From Membranipora membranacea (Eukaryota; Bryozoa; Gymnolaemata; Cheilostomatida; Membraniporidae): a DNA stretch of 64,000 nt. Within the stretch, counting starts at the first letter, position 1; every line of letters begins with the position of its first letter. Both the position numbers and the translations under genes were made by a program. Positions 22,137 through 36,200 of this stretch are shown here, in pieces. The notes under the pieces are model-generated. The model was not told where the DNA came from and ran no database searches. It worked only from the letters and a program-made list of their open reading frames with translations. The stretch is from positions 19,962,001 to 20,026,000 of the forward strand of contig OU612068.1 in assembly GCA_914767715.1 (NCBI GenBank), read 5' to 3'.

Positions 22137-25100
22137 ATGAGCGGGACTGGTGGTTCTCCTCAAAGAGAAACCAGTATCACAGAGAACCCTCCTCTCAATG
22201 GTGGAGGCGAAGCCGAGAACATTGGTGCGGGCGTTACTGAGAGCAAAAGCCCTACTGATATGAAACAGGTATGTTTGTCTTATAAAATCAAAAGTAAGAC
22301 TACTCTGACTGAATGATTTATTGAATGTATGTGATGAAAAGATAGATATACTCAAAGCAGTATGAACTAATATTTATGACGACATTTATGCAAAATAACC
22401 TCTTGGATTGACAGCAGGCTCATACTAAATATTGAACTTAACAAACAGCAGATGTAAATGATGCATGAAGTTTCCGCCCTGAGTACTGCAAACAGCCATG
22501 GTAACTGTACCAGTGATGTGCGTTATCTACAACTCTGCTAATTTTTCATCTTCTTAGTTATGGTTTGTGCATACCCAACCAGTCCATGCATGACAGAGTT
22601 GGCAGTTGATACTCACTACTTACTACCCAGTATTTGTATTTGACTACAATGAGCAGGTGCCCCTGTCACTAGATATGCCCTGCATTTTAATCCTTTTCAT
22701 TTTGACCTTGTTTGCATAGCTGAGCTATAAAAAGATTAATATACCTTTCATTCAAGCAGGCTGTTTTTAGAAGAGTAATTTGTTTTCAATGAATCAGAAT
22801 GCTTGTGGTTTTGATGCTCAGTTGATCTGTTTAGATTATTAGGAGAGTATCTGTTTACACAGGCTCTGCTCATGATTTATTTCTGATGCATAAATTTGTT
22901 AAAAGTGCTTTGGTGTAATTAGAGGCATAATGATAATAGTAGGGATCACAGACTTAATGATAAGTCTATGGTAGGGATACATAATTTACTTGTGACTTTT
23001 GACTCTTGAATGTTTGCCTGCTGGTTTTCCAATTGGTTAGTAAAAGTCATCTGCTTTTAAATCTTCAGTTTCCTCAAGTGTCTTCCAGGAACTAAAATTG
23101 GATTCTTCCCTACCATTGGGTTTCCCAGCAAATATTTATTATAGCGATCGTGTGATAGGTAGATTTAGAGCCGAATTGCCTTGGTGTGTTTTTCACCACT
23201 TAGTCATATCTTATCTCACTTGGTACAACTTTGAATTGGTTATTTCATTGAGTTAGCCAGCTCACTCTTTTCAGTAGAGTTTTGATCTCCGAAGCTATCG
23301 GGCAGTGTTGTAGTTCTACCTATTTATTGTAGATGTCTGGGCCTGGCATGAATCCTGTTCCTTCTAGTGGAGGTAATCCAGGAGAAGCTCTATCACCTAA
23401 CAGCAGCTCCAGACCTGGACAGGGTATGCCTGCTCCATCGAGAGGAGGTGGACCTGGACTCGGCGGTGGTGGAGGAAATCAGCAGGTAAATTTGTAGCTC
23501 ATAAGACAAAGTAGAGCAGGCCTGGTGTTGACTAGATTGACAAACAAGCTAAAGGAAGGAGAAACTAAGTTAATAACTACTTATCCCTGTTATCAGTTAT
23601 GGGAAGTGGTCTGACTGTGTCTATTAGGGGTCTTGTCTTTTGACAATGGAATGCTAATCTTACTACTAGCCATTATTAAATATGCTGATCACTTTGATGG
23701 GAAATGACTATGCCTCTGTTGCTATGCTAATGATATGGCCAAAAGGTGATTGATGCACCCACAAATTTCATTGTTGGTATTTCCAAACCTATTTGTATTT
23801 ACATAAAGAATGATAACCTGTGATAGCAGTTATTATCCTGGTGGTGGCATGTGACTCTATTTACATAGCTTTGCAGTGTTTTTGACCCCCATTACTTTAG
23901 TCTGACTGGTTAATAACATCTCTGCCTGGAGACATGTTTTTGGCGGGTAGAGATTTCTGGCAATGAATCAAGTTTGCTAATTGAACTTTCGATTAACTCT
24001 AAATGGCTGAGTTGTTGTTGTTAGAGTGAGTTTTTCTATTGTTGCACCATTATGAAGGTTATTGTTTTATTTTAGTATCAGAACCGCGGCCCTCCCGGTG
24101 GTGGTGGGGGTATGCAGGGGATGAGGTCACCTTCTGGAGGACAAGGTGGTGGTTGGGGACAGCCTTCCCAGTCTGGTTATAACAATAGGCCTATGAATAG
24201 ATACGGAGGAGGACATAACGATATGGCTCAGGGATACGGCAGTTATCAGGTCAGTGTGACAAAAACTTATGCGTAGCAATACATACACCATAATAAACAT
24301 GAACAACACTGGTCATCTCTTTTTTTATCACCTACTAAGTTGTAGTTCATTCCTGGCACAATGTCAACCATCAGTGCATAACCAATGACCTAAGCTTTGG
24401 AGAGATCATTTTCACATGACAAGTCCCTACTTAATTATGACTATTGGTGGGAATTCGCTTGCAGTAAGTCTATAGATAATATCCATGGTCTCTGGTAAGA
24501 TAATAGTTTGATATTTTATAACTTAAATCAAGTATTTGAATTCCCTGTCAAAACAAAAAAACATCGTGTGAATTATGGCATCATTTGTCAATGAGTAAAA
24601 GGGGATCACAACATATATATTTAACATCAGAGGTTGCATTTATCAATGAACCTGACATACTTTCATCAACCTGTCATCATACACCTGTCTATCTAAATTG
24701 CGATGCTTTGGGCGTGAGCTGAATTGTTTTAATCTCAACTTTCAGTCTTATCAACTAGAAATCAAATATCTTGATGAGTTCGTTTACTTATACTGCAGTG
24801 AACTCCCTGCTGAATGTCAACGTTACAGGCCATCCGATGAACTCCCCACCAGTAAACTAAGGTTAATTTCCGGTACTACTCCTATAATAATAATACAACT
24901 CCTACTACACAGTATTCAGTATTCACTACCACTGCTGTGCTAAACGAGGGGCTCACAGGCTAATAATAAACATTCAACACTGCACATAAATTATGAATGG
25001 ATTGATTGAATAGAGGCTGATTTAGATAAGGCATATAATGAAGTGATAGCATACACCTCATTCACTGTTTTCTTTTGTAAAGTACAATAAATGACAGTGT

Positions 25101-28100
25101 GTGTTATTATTAGATAGGGAGCACTGCGTTTGGATGTCCAGTCAATGATGGTCAACTGCATACAGAATGCTCAGTGATCGATATCAGTGAGGTATTCACA
25201 TGGGATGGGATGGGGGTGGCTGCTCTGCTTTCAGTATTTTTGAATTGAAGTTTTAGCATTTTTAAGTTTTACTGGTGAATGAGGACACTAATAATAGGAC
25301 TAGTACAATAACTCATGTTTAACAAGTACCAGGAAATTGTCTTCAGTCTTAGGCTTGTTGTTATTACACCATCAGCTAGTGATGGCTGATATATTATTGT
25401 GTTCCATCATTCAAACACTGGGTTTTCGCTGAATCAATGGAAACTCCTTGGTTGTTCCACAACATGCAGGACCAAAGTCCTATTCATAAGCCTGTTCGGT
25501 TATCTACAGAAAAGGGAAAACATACAACTGGGGTTAACTTTAAGACAATAAAAAGCAGAGTAATCATGATCTCCCTGTTAATTAATGAAGGCAATAAATG
25601 GAATCACTATTGCCTGTTTCCATACTGTTAGATGATCTCTTTGCTCTTAAAAGTCTCTCAATATACTTCCTGTTTTCTTTATATAGGGGCGACCTTATCA
25701 TAATCAACAAGAGACACTAAGTAAGACTAATCTGTACATTAGAGGATTGACCCCCACTACCTCTGACCAAGACCTGATTAACCTTTGTCACCAGTATGGC
25801 AAGATTACGTCCACTAAAGCTATCGTCGACCAGGCAACTAACAAGTGTAAAGGTAAGAGGGTCAGAGCCTGAAGTTTTCTAAGGTTCTTCTTTACACTTT
25901 GAGTCGTGGAAACAGGCCATCATAGTTCAACTGTCGGTCAAAAGAACTGTTCTGAACTGGTGGGACCAACACGCTTTCGCATCACAGTGTAATTGAACTG
26001 TTTGTATCTGTAAAGGACATTTTGAGACAGTTTTGTCATTATAAAATTGCATATTTTTGTATCACAAAAACATCCATTTTGCCATCAATAATGTGACCAA
26101 ACAAGCCTTACAATTTGTTGGCATCTTGCCAAACCTTGAAGGCATTCCTAGTATTGTCCTATCCAAGCTACAGGTACTTTTTAAACAACAGTACAACTTG
26201 CAGTGTATCAATTTGGAAGTAGCTATTATTAGTAGCTTATTGTACTGGTATAACCTATACATTTACTGGTGTGATTGTATGATTTTCAGGATATGGATTT
26301 GTTGACTTTGAGAAGCAGCAGGAGGCAGAGAGAGCCGTCCAGGAGCTACAGAGAGCTGGTATCCAGGCTCAGATGGCTAAAGTTAGAGAGAGTGCTGTGA
26401 GTACAACTATAACTGTAATTCAGTCACCATACTTGTTAATGAAAGTGACTTTTATAATGCTGTTCAAATTCAGACTGTGGACGCTGCTTATATAAAAGTC
26501 ACACTAGTCTGTAAGTATGTACAATGAATAAGGACATTGGCATATTTGTGGAAGTATGACGACTTAATAGCGAGGTTATACTGGTAATATGTTGAACCGA
26601 TTGGTTGCTTTGCTTGTAACCTCAGCAGCATCTCAATTGTGCTGAGTCAGTTTATGTCATAGGCTATGATGGTGTAGGATGCCCTTAAATCATCATGAGC
26701 TCTCAAACATGACAATGAGCTCCCTAAACATGGTTCTCATCTTTACTACATCTCATTGTTACATTGTTTACCATTACATTTCTCAGCAGAGCAACTTGAA
26801 TATCAAACAAGGCATAATAATTGCCTTCCCTGTGTACATAAAGCTTTTACACATATCGATGCAAGATGTTACATGATGAGTTTTTATATCAAATTGTTCA
26901 CATTTCACTCTCTGTATACACAGGGATCAGAGCAGGACCCAACTAATCTGTATATAGCTAATCTACCTCAGTTTGTGGAAGAGTCTTACCTGGAGAGTAT
27001 GGTCAGACCATATGGTAATGTGGTCAGTGTACGCATACTAAGAGATCATAGTAAGTTACTATCCCTGATAGCTTAGCACCGTACTGGACACATTGTGTAG
27101 CCAAGGTGGTCTAACTGGTGTATCCGGGGTTCTTAGGCTGTCCGTCTTCGCAATTTTTTATATCTCAGTTCCAAACATTTAGAGTTCACAGCAACAAAGT
27201 TACCTTTCCCTGCAAACACAATGAGATACTGACTTATGGTGATCATTCTTCAAGTCCCTAATTTTTTTGATTGGTGAGTGTTATAAGGCTTTTGGTCCTT
27301 TAACCTGATGAATAGCTGGTTGTTATTTTGAATTCCATTGGTTGCTTGCCATTTTTATCCAAATCATCCATTGAAATAACCCATCTGCATCATGTTTGTA
27401 GTGGGCCAATCCCGTGGTGTTGGATTCTGTCGTATGGAGAGCAGAGAGGTGTGTGAGAGAATTGTGCAAGAGCTGAATAAGAAGACGATTCCCAGAAGTA
27501 AGGAGCCTCTCCTTGTCAAGTTTGCTGATGCTGGAAACAGGAGAAGACGAGACTTCAGACATCAACAAGGCATGATGGGATACGATGGTATGCAACATGG
27601 GTAAGTAATACTGTCACAAATATGTCACACTACAATTTTTTTACGAGTTCATTTTAAAATCTCCTTTTAAAAATCCGGTATGTAGTATAGTGTATATCAC
27701 AATTAACTGCTTTGCATTCGATAGCAAAAATACAATACCAAAAGAATCTCATCTCAGTTCAGGCAATTTGATTATTATTTACTTATTTTTTATTACAGTC
27801 ATATGGGAGGACAGATGATGGGTCAGGGAGGTATGGCTATGAATGCTCGCTACTCGATGCCAGTGAACAATCAGTCAAACTACATGCAGGGCGCCGGCGG
27901 TAACTGGGGAGGAGTACCTATGTACCCGCAGGTAGCCATGTCACCGGTCAATCCAAACACAAGCATGCAGAGTAACATCATGGATCCTACCACTGTGCTC
28001 GCTCAGCAGCTGGGACAGATGCAGATTGCTCCAGGACAGAGTGTAAGTGTTGTTGTATATACAAGTGAAGATGCTCTCACCAACACGTACACACAGGCCA

Positions 28101-28954
28101 CTATCATCTATATATGATACTGAGCTCAATGTGCAGTCACAACAAAAAACACGAATGTTTAGAACATTTATCTATTGGCATTCCAAAATCTCAACCCAAC
28201 TAAAAGATTCAAGGCAGAGTTGAATATTATTTTTAGTTGTTTGAAAAACTAGCAAACTTTTTCCGTTCAACAATTGAAAAATTAACGAAAAAGGAGGTTT
28301 CAAAACAACAGCATTACTATCTGACTGCCGCCATAGGCCATTGCTTTGTGTTTAAATGTTGCAGGACATCTTCATTAGGTTCTCAAAACAGGTAAATTCA
28401 AATCCAAGCTGCTATGTATGATTCCATGCACTAGAGATCAGAGAAATGAGATCTAGGAGTGTCAAACAGCTAAAAAGTATTCACAGTTTCACACCATGCG
28501 ATTTCATAGCTTACATTGAGGGTGTTTTATGTTGATAGTATGGAATGCAGCAGAATCCACAGTCTTATCCCCAGATGTACCAGAGCCAGGGTATGATGCC
28601 TCAGTTTCAGTACGAGGTGGCACCCTCCCCTCCCAACCAGCTCGGACATGGAGGGCTTGAGGACCACAGTGGATATCAGAGCTTCGGCGGAGGACCAGGC
28701 CAAGTAAGCATAACAAGCTAATAAAATCATCTGTTTCAAACATCTTTATATAATATTGCATGAAAATAGGGTAATACCAGATGATCGTGATTGAAGGTTT
28801 CGCCTTGTTGTTGATCAGATTTGCATTTTAACTTCTCAGTGACATGTAGAGGAGTTTGATCTCCTGAGCTTTCTCCTGTAACCGTTGACAATGTGTTTAA
28901 AGTGTGTGCAGCATATTTTATCTCACCTATATTCTGTTTTTTTTACAGATCTGA
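22137..28954 (+). CDS. RBMS: RBMS/MSSP-type protein with two RRM domains (10 coding exons, 490 aa)
   Basis: Exons: 22137-22268, 23333-23485, 24076-24249, 25687-25852, 26290-26396, 26924-27050, 27402-27600, 27799-28042, 28539-28703, 28949-28954. All are in phase (1473 nt). Residues 1-153 are Gly/Ser/Pro-rich. RRM1 (about 168-240) has [16 protein letters not shown] and KGYGFVDF, and RRM2 (about 253-335) has [16 protein letters not shown] and [17 protein letters not shown] between them and [11 protein letters not shown] after RRM2 are strongly RBMS-like. The C-terminal 140 residues are Gln/Met/Gly/Tyr-rich. Vertebrate RBMS proteins bind AU-rich RNA or single-stranded DNA. The last coding exon contributes only Ile and the stop. 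Start: ATG with an in-frame TAA three codons upstream. The exact vertebrate paralogue (1, 2 or 3) cannot be assigned. The next-best guess would be an ELAV/HuR-type protein, which the linker sequence argues against. Confidence 0.92.
22947..22970. mobile_element. 24-bp palindromic micro-insertion with 8-bp direct repeats
   Basis: The 24 bases CACAGACTTAATGATAAG plus TCTATG form an imperfect palindrome (cacagactta/taagtctatg). Perfect 8-bp copies of GTAGGGAT flank it (22939-22946 and 22971-22978). It sits in RBMS intron 1. The structure is that of an element reduced to its terminal repeats. Confidence 0.7.
24467..24493. repeat. Short palindrome related to those at 15.25 and 50.04 kb
   Basis: Agtctatagataat is followed by atccatggtctct. 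In reverse complement it closely matches the palindrome at 15251-15277. It lies in RBMS intron 3. Confidence 0.5.
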
Positions 28955-30913
28955 GTCCAGAATTTTCAGAACATTTAAATTACCCACTCGAAATCCAACT
29001 TTTATCAGCTGCTCGGCGTAATAAGAGAATAATATGTCTACTCTTCTGTAAGGTAGAATTAGAACTGGTTAGTCTGCTGTCTGGACCTGGGTGAATGGTA
29101 ATTTTTGCTGCTCTTTGAGCGCAATCAGATATATTTGTTGTGTAGGCTTCAATGCTGCTTTTTTCTGATATTTATTTTGACGATGTTTATTAATTAAGCG
29201 GTGATCCGTATACTAGGATGCCAACAAGTGTTTGATTGTTGTGATAAACCACATCAAATGTCTCACTATTCAGAGCACATTATCATCAATGTACAGGTGT
29301 ATGGTGTAAACTAGCAGAGAATATTATTATGGATATTATCATCAAAGTAGAGTATGGAATTGTGAGTTGTCTTCTGTTTGTATGGTTATTGTTGGGAGAG
29401 GACAATTCTTAATTTCTATTAGGTTTTGATATCTAACTTATATGAAGCATTGTTATCGCAAGCCAACCAACATCAGGTGCTCTGGGAATTCTACTGTACA
29501 GACATGTAGCCTCTTATGTTTAAACTGTTAATCCCGATACAGTCGGGTGTGGTACACTTCTTTTTCATCTGTAGACTCATTACAATCATCTACCGATTCG
29601 TTAATCCTAACTAATATGATATATGAGTAACCACTGTACATAGACAACTAACACTAACCTAACCACTTTACTTCTGTGTTATTCACAATTAACTTTTTTA
29701 CTGTTTGTCGAATGATCATGCATCCAACTTGAGTAAGAGGAGTATGTTTTGTTTGTGGTGATATGAGATTTAACCAGTTGGTAGTATTAGGGTATTTACC
29801 TGTTTTGATACAAGCTATTTTGTTTCTTTTGGTTTTGTACGTTTAATACTACTGTAAGGGTTTATAGATTTTAGAGAGACTTTCTTAGGCCACTTTTCTT
29901 TCAGTTTTTTTGAGTACCTCACATCACGAATTGATATTTGATATCTTCTGTGCAACAATCTATGAGCCTGATTGGCGGCGACAATTAAATAGCAGTCCTG
30001 AGTTAACTTTGTATGAGCGTTATCATCCTAGGCAATTTGTGTATAACCTGACCCTGAGTGTTAGCCCTTTCTACCTACCCTCATCTTTACTCCAGTAAAT
30101 ACTGATCAATAGTTCAATACTGTTCTGACCTCAATCATATTTTAGCAGCCATATTTATTTGAATTTCTCACTCACACAATACATTACTACCCAACATCCA
30201 CACCCACCACGGTTTTCCGAACCATTATTATCACAATATCTTTAAAAGGCTCTCACCTAGGGAATGCAATTGCCATGGTACTTTTTTATTTCGTTTGAGA
30301 AAGTATTTTTGTTACATGATTTGTAGCTCAGTTATGTTAACGCATGCATAGTAATTTATGTTTCCACCCAGTGCGGTACATTTCTCTCAAGCCTGAAGGA
30401 TCTCGCTATCACATTATTATGTATGTTGTATGGCTAACAATTATCAGCTAAAATTTTTTGTGATATGTCATCCGTATAATAATAATGTTGAATAGGATTG
30501 AAGGAAAGGAACTGATTTTGAAATTTTTTTTCAACATTTTGCTGTCTCCAAAATTTGGATGTAAATAATAAGGACAAATTTGTCAAACACCTGTATGTTC
30601 TAGTTCTGTTATTTGGCCAGATTAGTTCAGACTTAACATGAACATTACCATACCAACAGCTAATCGAAACAGAGTCGGGACAGAAACCAAAGACCAGCAT
30701 ATGTCATTTAATACTGCACAGCTGATACATTGCATATAATACATATCAGGCAATGACCAACATCAGACAAACAGTGACTGGAGTTCATACACTGCAGACG
30801 CCGACACTGTTTGGCTTGAATCCAAAATTTAGCATATACAGAATATATTATCATCACTTTAGACATGTAGTGATTCAGTTCACAAAACTTATAATGGCAT
30901 CATCGTTACTACC

Positions 30914-30957
30914 CATAGACCTACTAATAATAATAATTTATTATTAGTAGGTCTATG
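30914..30957. mobile_element. 44-bp palindromic micro-insertion with 8-bp direct repeats
   Basis: CATAGACCTACTAATAATA pairs with TATTATTAGTAGGTCTATG around a few bases. Both flanks are TTACTACC (30906-30913 and 30958-30965). Only inverted repeats remain, with no internal sequence. Confidence 0.8.
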
Positions 30958-31381
30958 TTACTACCATGTTTCACCCACAATCCAATTGTGGGAAATTCTG
31001 ATTCAAATTGATCTACTTAAAAGTCCAGCATAGAAATCTAATGAGAAAACCTCTTGCCTTGTAATACAAGCGCAATTGACCAATTGAATCACTTGTAACA
31101 GATTAACACCATCTGATTAGTCAATTTGCTATTACTAGTAAATAGAGTTGTTGGCTTGTACTCACTCACTTGATTGTAGAAGACTGATTGCCTACTCTGT
31201 TTTGGATTCAATTGTATGCATTCAAGGATCAGAGGGTAAGTATATTGTGAAAGAAATTATATCACAGGACTGGATAGATTTTGCTTATTTTTGCATGATG
31301 TAGGAAATGAGTACTAATGTGACCAAGGAGGAATAGAAGTTACTCCTTGCTGTGACCACCACCATACCATGATGATGTGAT

Positions 31382-31417
31382 CAGGGTCAGGGAGAATGGA
31401 ATCTTCCATTCTCCCTG
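31382..31417. mobile_element. 36-bp palindromic micro-insertion with 10-bp direct repeats
   Basis: The element starts CAGGGTCAGGGAGAATGG and ends CCATTCTCCCTG. The core caggagaatgg-like arms are inverted copies. Flanks are ATGATGTGAT on both sides (31372-31381 and 31418-31427). Confidence 0.7.
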
Positions 31418-31670
31418 ATGATGTGATTAATTAATGAAGAATTCATTTCATTTTTATCACAACATTTATTACTTACTTATCACTTAAAAATCATTATTAT
31501 AGCAACTCCTTGAATTGTTCATTGATATAATAGCATTGTTGTAATGATGTGTATGATATAATTATTTTATGCACATAGATAAATATATATTATTTATATT
31601 TATATATATATATATTATATTCATTCATACATGTAATGATTTTGATGTGGTGGTCACTAATGTATGTAAT

Positions 31671-31760
31671 GGGCCCCTGGGACTTACATGGCTTTACTTT
31701 GCCAACATCCAGTATCAACCACCCCATACTGGACATTGGCAAAAAAAAGGTATGTAAGTC
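31671..31760. repeat. Short relative of the 8.3-kb foldback element
   Basis: Gggcccctgggacttacatg and gctttactttgcca match the end of the foldback arm at 8263-9073. They are followed after catccagtatcaaccacccc by the inverse (catactggacattggcaa...gtatgtaagtc). It is a deletion derivative with arms of about 40 bp. Confidence 0.75.
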
Positions 31761-33098
31761 ACAGTCAACTAGTTAGGCTTTTCAAAGGATTGTAGGAGAT
31801 GCTTGGTTTCATTTCTATCATCAGTCCCACCTAGGCCTCCTGGTACCAATCTTGAATCAGCTGCCGCATATCTAGTGGAGTGGTTGATATCAGTTGTATT
31901 GACAGTATGCATCACCTGCTTTGACCACAGGCACTAAGGGTTTTTCTTAATTGAATAGAGTCATGTACTGTCTACGTCTTAATTGGAGTATTTGCCTCAC
32001 CATATTACAGTCTGCATTGATGTTGACACTTACTTGACTTACCACCAAATTAGTTGGGAGCTAATTTGCACTGTGGTTTACTAGTTGGTTTGGGGCTTGG
32101 GTGATGATGCTTTGGTGGTTTGATGGCATTTTTGTTGCTCTGCGATAATATGGAGAAATATGATTGACAGGGAGGGGCTATGTCGTCTAGGAAGCGGCCA
32201 ATAATTGCTGCCTGCACACCCGGTAGTAGTACAGTACTATTACAATGTTGCGCTAATATAGTCTCAGTTGGTAGTAGAGGCAATTCAATGTAGCGTCCGT
32301 AAAATTCCCTTGTTCAGTTGATTACGATGTCTTCTACACAATTGAGATCAATAATTTTATTCCTGTAGTTAAATTAAAAAAATTGTTAGTGTCGCAGAGT
32401 TGATACGTAGAAGAATACTCTGGTGCCCCTTGCTCTCCTTCGACCGGTTCTAGACAGTACACTCATGTTATTGTGCCATTGACTTATTAATGTTTGACTT
32501 GGGTCTATCTCTAAATCTGACAATGAGTTATATTATGAGAAACCACTAAGGTTAGATCTGAGAAAAGAAAGAATTTTTGAAAAAAAAACCCCACTGCTTA
32601 TAATGGATTAATTTTTGCGGTTACATGGTGTTCTCTGGAGATGTAGCAGGACCATGGCTTGAGTTGACTTGAAGAAGACCAAACTTTGATATCTCATATC
32701 TATAGCGCATATATGTTTACACATACATATTTTCAAATATGATTTTGATTGTCTATCCCTCTTGTGGGTTTGCCTTTGTACTTAGTAACCTTACGTTATC
32801 AACAATAATTTGAAATGCAAGAGTTTTCTTCAGTTGACACGGTCATTATCAATCCATTTAAGTTCAATGAATGGAATTTCTCATTGTCAGTAATTATCAT
32901 GCTCTTTTTGCATGGATGCCCTTCAACTATTGAATTAGAAATTTGCATTAAAATTCATTCCTAAAATGCTCTCAAAGTGGAATTATCTTTATAGCAGAAG
33001 AATGCAAGACAGTGTAGTGACAGCAGCATAGATGTGTTACCTGTATATGTCTGTGATGAAGACTTAACATTGTATGTGATGTTGTTGTACAATATATT

Positions 33099-33167
33099 TA
33101 GCCTTGTTACCCGGCTACTTTTTTGGTTTGGGGAGTAAACTAAAAAAGTAGCAGCGCAACAAGGCTA
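33099..33167. mobile_element. Hairpin MITE, TAG...CTA type, perfect 9-bp target duplication
   Basis: The arms TAGCCTTGTTACCCGGCTAC and GTAGCAGCGCAACAAGGCTA are inverted copies with small differences. Flanks are CAATATATT on both sides (33090-33098 and 33168-33176). Confidence 0.85.
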
Positions 33168-33291
33168 CAATATATTAGTAATTATCGCTACTATATGAAG
33201 AGTCTTGCATGCGTTCATTGCTAAACTGGTACCTTTTTGTTGTTGTAGGAGTGCTAGTGATTGAGGAGTGCTGTCAGCATAGGTTCTCAGG

Positions 33292-36200
33292 ATGAGTTCC
33301 TATTACGGGACGGGTATCGATGTCAAGTGGGATATCAGTAATCTGGAGATCAGAACTAAGTCTGTGGAAAAGACATTGGAACCTCTTGTAACTCAAGTCA
33401 CAACTCTGGTCAACCAAAAAGGACCATCTAAGTAAGCCATTGTTTGTGTTTTGCCATGATGGTATCTGATATCTATATACAAGGAGTGAAATGTTACAAA
33501 CGGTGCCAAAATATAGATCATTAAAGGAGTGTATATAGAGTATGAATATAGCAAGTTTGCTTGGAGCTTGTTAATTGTTATTGTATCATAAGTGATACCA
33601 TTGTCCTCATATCCTTAGGAAATCCAGAATGTGGCATTATGGGATATTCCTCATATATTCATAATTATATTCTTTGATAAAATATCCTAGGACTTGTTTC
33701 AGAAAAAAAATGCAATAAATATATTTACATCATGAGATGTTTAATGGAACAGAGACGGTCTTCTTGATTTTTGGGCGATTGAAGGGAAAATATGATTTAG
33801 TTGTTATAAGGAAGACGGTAGAATACAGTGAAGAGAAGTATGTTGTTGTTTTTATAAGATAAAACACATCTGGTGTCAGGTTTCCTGTATGAATAGCAGT
33901 TGGGGACCTGCAATATCATAGCTTAGGATCTTATCTTCATTCAATCACACCTCTTTGTTAGCGGCGTGACATTAGCTTGTTATATAGTTTTGAGGGCTGT
34001 AGTAAGACTTAGGCATGTTTATAACATCATTGTGTCCACTCTTCATGAAAAAAATTGCTCTGGAAAGTAAACACAACAGAACAATAAAGATTGTTACCGA
34101 GTTGTCCCTCTTGTTCACCAAATTATTGAAAATGAGAATATCCAATTCGTTGTTTCAGATTTAAGAAGGGTAGATCTAAGAAGGCTCACTTGCTGTGCGA
34201 GGCAGTCTATCAGGCCACACAGAACTTCATAGCTAAAGGAGAAGAGATAGCCAATGAAAATGCAGAGGTGAGGAACGAGATGGTAGCTGCTGTAGACGAT
34301 GTCAGGAAAACTGGTGAGTCAGAGTTAAGTGTGGAATGTGCAGATATTTATAACTAAAACCTTATCACTAACATAATTCTACTTTTCGAAATACCCAACC
34401 TCTAATTCTTCCAGTAACATATGCATAGAACATGAGCAATTATAAAGTATAAACATTTACTGCAATATTTGAGAAATGTATATTTATATGGTAATATTAT
34501 AAATGTAATAAGGCACTGTAATCCTAAATTAATCTAACTTTGTTTATATTTAGGAGAGACAATGCATGTGTCATCTTCAGAATTTGCTGATGATCCGTGC
34601 TCTTCTGTAAAGCGTAGTGGCATGGTAAGAGCTGCCAGAGCACTGCTGTCAGCTGTCACAAGATTACTAATCCTGGCTGATATGGTTGATGTTTATCTTC
34701 TTCTCAAATCTCTAAGAGCGGTATGTCATACAGTAGATAGTCCCTGCTATATATCTAGTGTCTACCCAACAGGACAAAAAAATATTCACATAGTTCAACC
34801 AATGAATTGACCATGAATTATTGAATTCTTGTGTTTGAGTGTTAGTCAATATTTTTGCAACTCCTTAGCTATCTATCAATGAGAAATGTGCCCAAATCTT
34901 TCGTTTAATGAAATTAATGTGAAGCACTTAGGCCATTAGGAAAATCTAAATTCAAAAGGAATGGTTCTTCCTTCAGGATGGTGTCGCAGAATTATTGGGC
35001 CTTGGTTTAAGGAAATTATCAATCCTTGGATCTGGTAATATGGCCCTGCATGTCTAATAATGATTTAACACTTGGTTTTGTTGAGTAAACCTGGTGCAAA
35101 GCTGTATAAATCAGAGTTGCCCTCTCCTTGAACATGAAGTTCAGAGAGAGGACAACCTCCTACTTTTTGTTGACATCCTCACAGGAATAAACTGAACACA
35201 GTAATTTATATGTTCAGAATATATATTGCATCTAAGTTATATAGTTACTTTCACTTTTTCCCTTGCAGGTTGAAGAGGACTTACACAGGCTTCAAGAAGC
35301 TGTCAGCCAGCAGGAGGTGATAGATAGCTTCAGATCTCTGGGCCGTCGTGTTGTGGATCTAGCTGATCGGACGGGGCGTCGTCAGATGGACCTCAAAGAT
35401 ACAAGGAGAAGAGATGATTTAGCCTCAGCTAGAGCCACACTTAAGAAGAGCAGTCTGATGCTGTTAACCACCTCCAAGGTAATATTTGTCTCATCATCTC
35501 ATAGGTGGGAAAAAAAATGGTTAGACTTGACAACATGGTCAAATTGATCATAGTCAAATTCACCTTTCTACTCCCTGACCCTTATAACAGAATCATTTAG
35601 GGTAGTCTAGGCTAGTAGGATAGTCAAGTATCAATGAACTATTTCATACTCACAATCATTCAGGGATATAAATGTGAAAATTGTGTATCACAATAACAGT
35701 TTGAGAATCGAGTAAACTTCCGGTATTTGGTGTATTATGAGGTTAATTTGACTTTACCGGTCCATAGGACAAAACAGGCCAGAAGGCTCAGGCAAAGAAT
35801 TGTTTAGGCGGCTTCACTCTTTGCAGTTGATTTCCAATTTCCTAAATGATGAACTTTATACACTGAGGTCTAATCAAATCAGTAGACATACTCTTTTTTT
35901 TGCAGACCTATGTAAGACACCCTGAGCTAAATGCAGCTAAGTCTAACAGAGACTATGTAATGGGGGAGGTGTCTGATGCTGTCCACAATATAGGAGAGGT
36001 AGCTCAGGCTACAGGTGCCTCCTCTCCTCATCCATATGAGGGAATCGGTGAACTGGCTGCTGCTCTCGATGAGTTTGACGTAAGATCATATCGCTTCATG
36101 AGTAATAACTATTTTGTAAGAAAAGGATTTTTTAGATTAAAATTGTTTGTGTATATATGAGTTGGCTTCTCATGGTTAATGAGGCTTTCCTCACAGCTTG

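Larger units (their letters stand above)
28955..33248. other. RBMS 3' UTR, intergenic DNA and alpha-catenin upstream region
   Basis: No further protein gene is supported. The left part is presumably the RBMS 3' UTR. An ATTAAA variant is present near 29979 and no canonical AATAAA was noticed. Three palindromic insertions occur (30914-30957, 31382-31417, 33099-33167), as well as a short relative of the foldback element (31671-31760) and an AT microsatellite (about 31598-31619). Alpha-catenin coding exon 1 has its acceptor at 33248 (tgttgttgtag), so at least one non-coding first exon should lie in this region. Confidence 0.5.

Noticed and set aside
32050-32283. 77-codon minus-strand frame with a basic Pro-rich end
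   Set aside because: It starts at TTG, has low complexity and stands alone with no context suggesting a gene.
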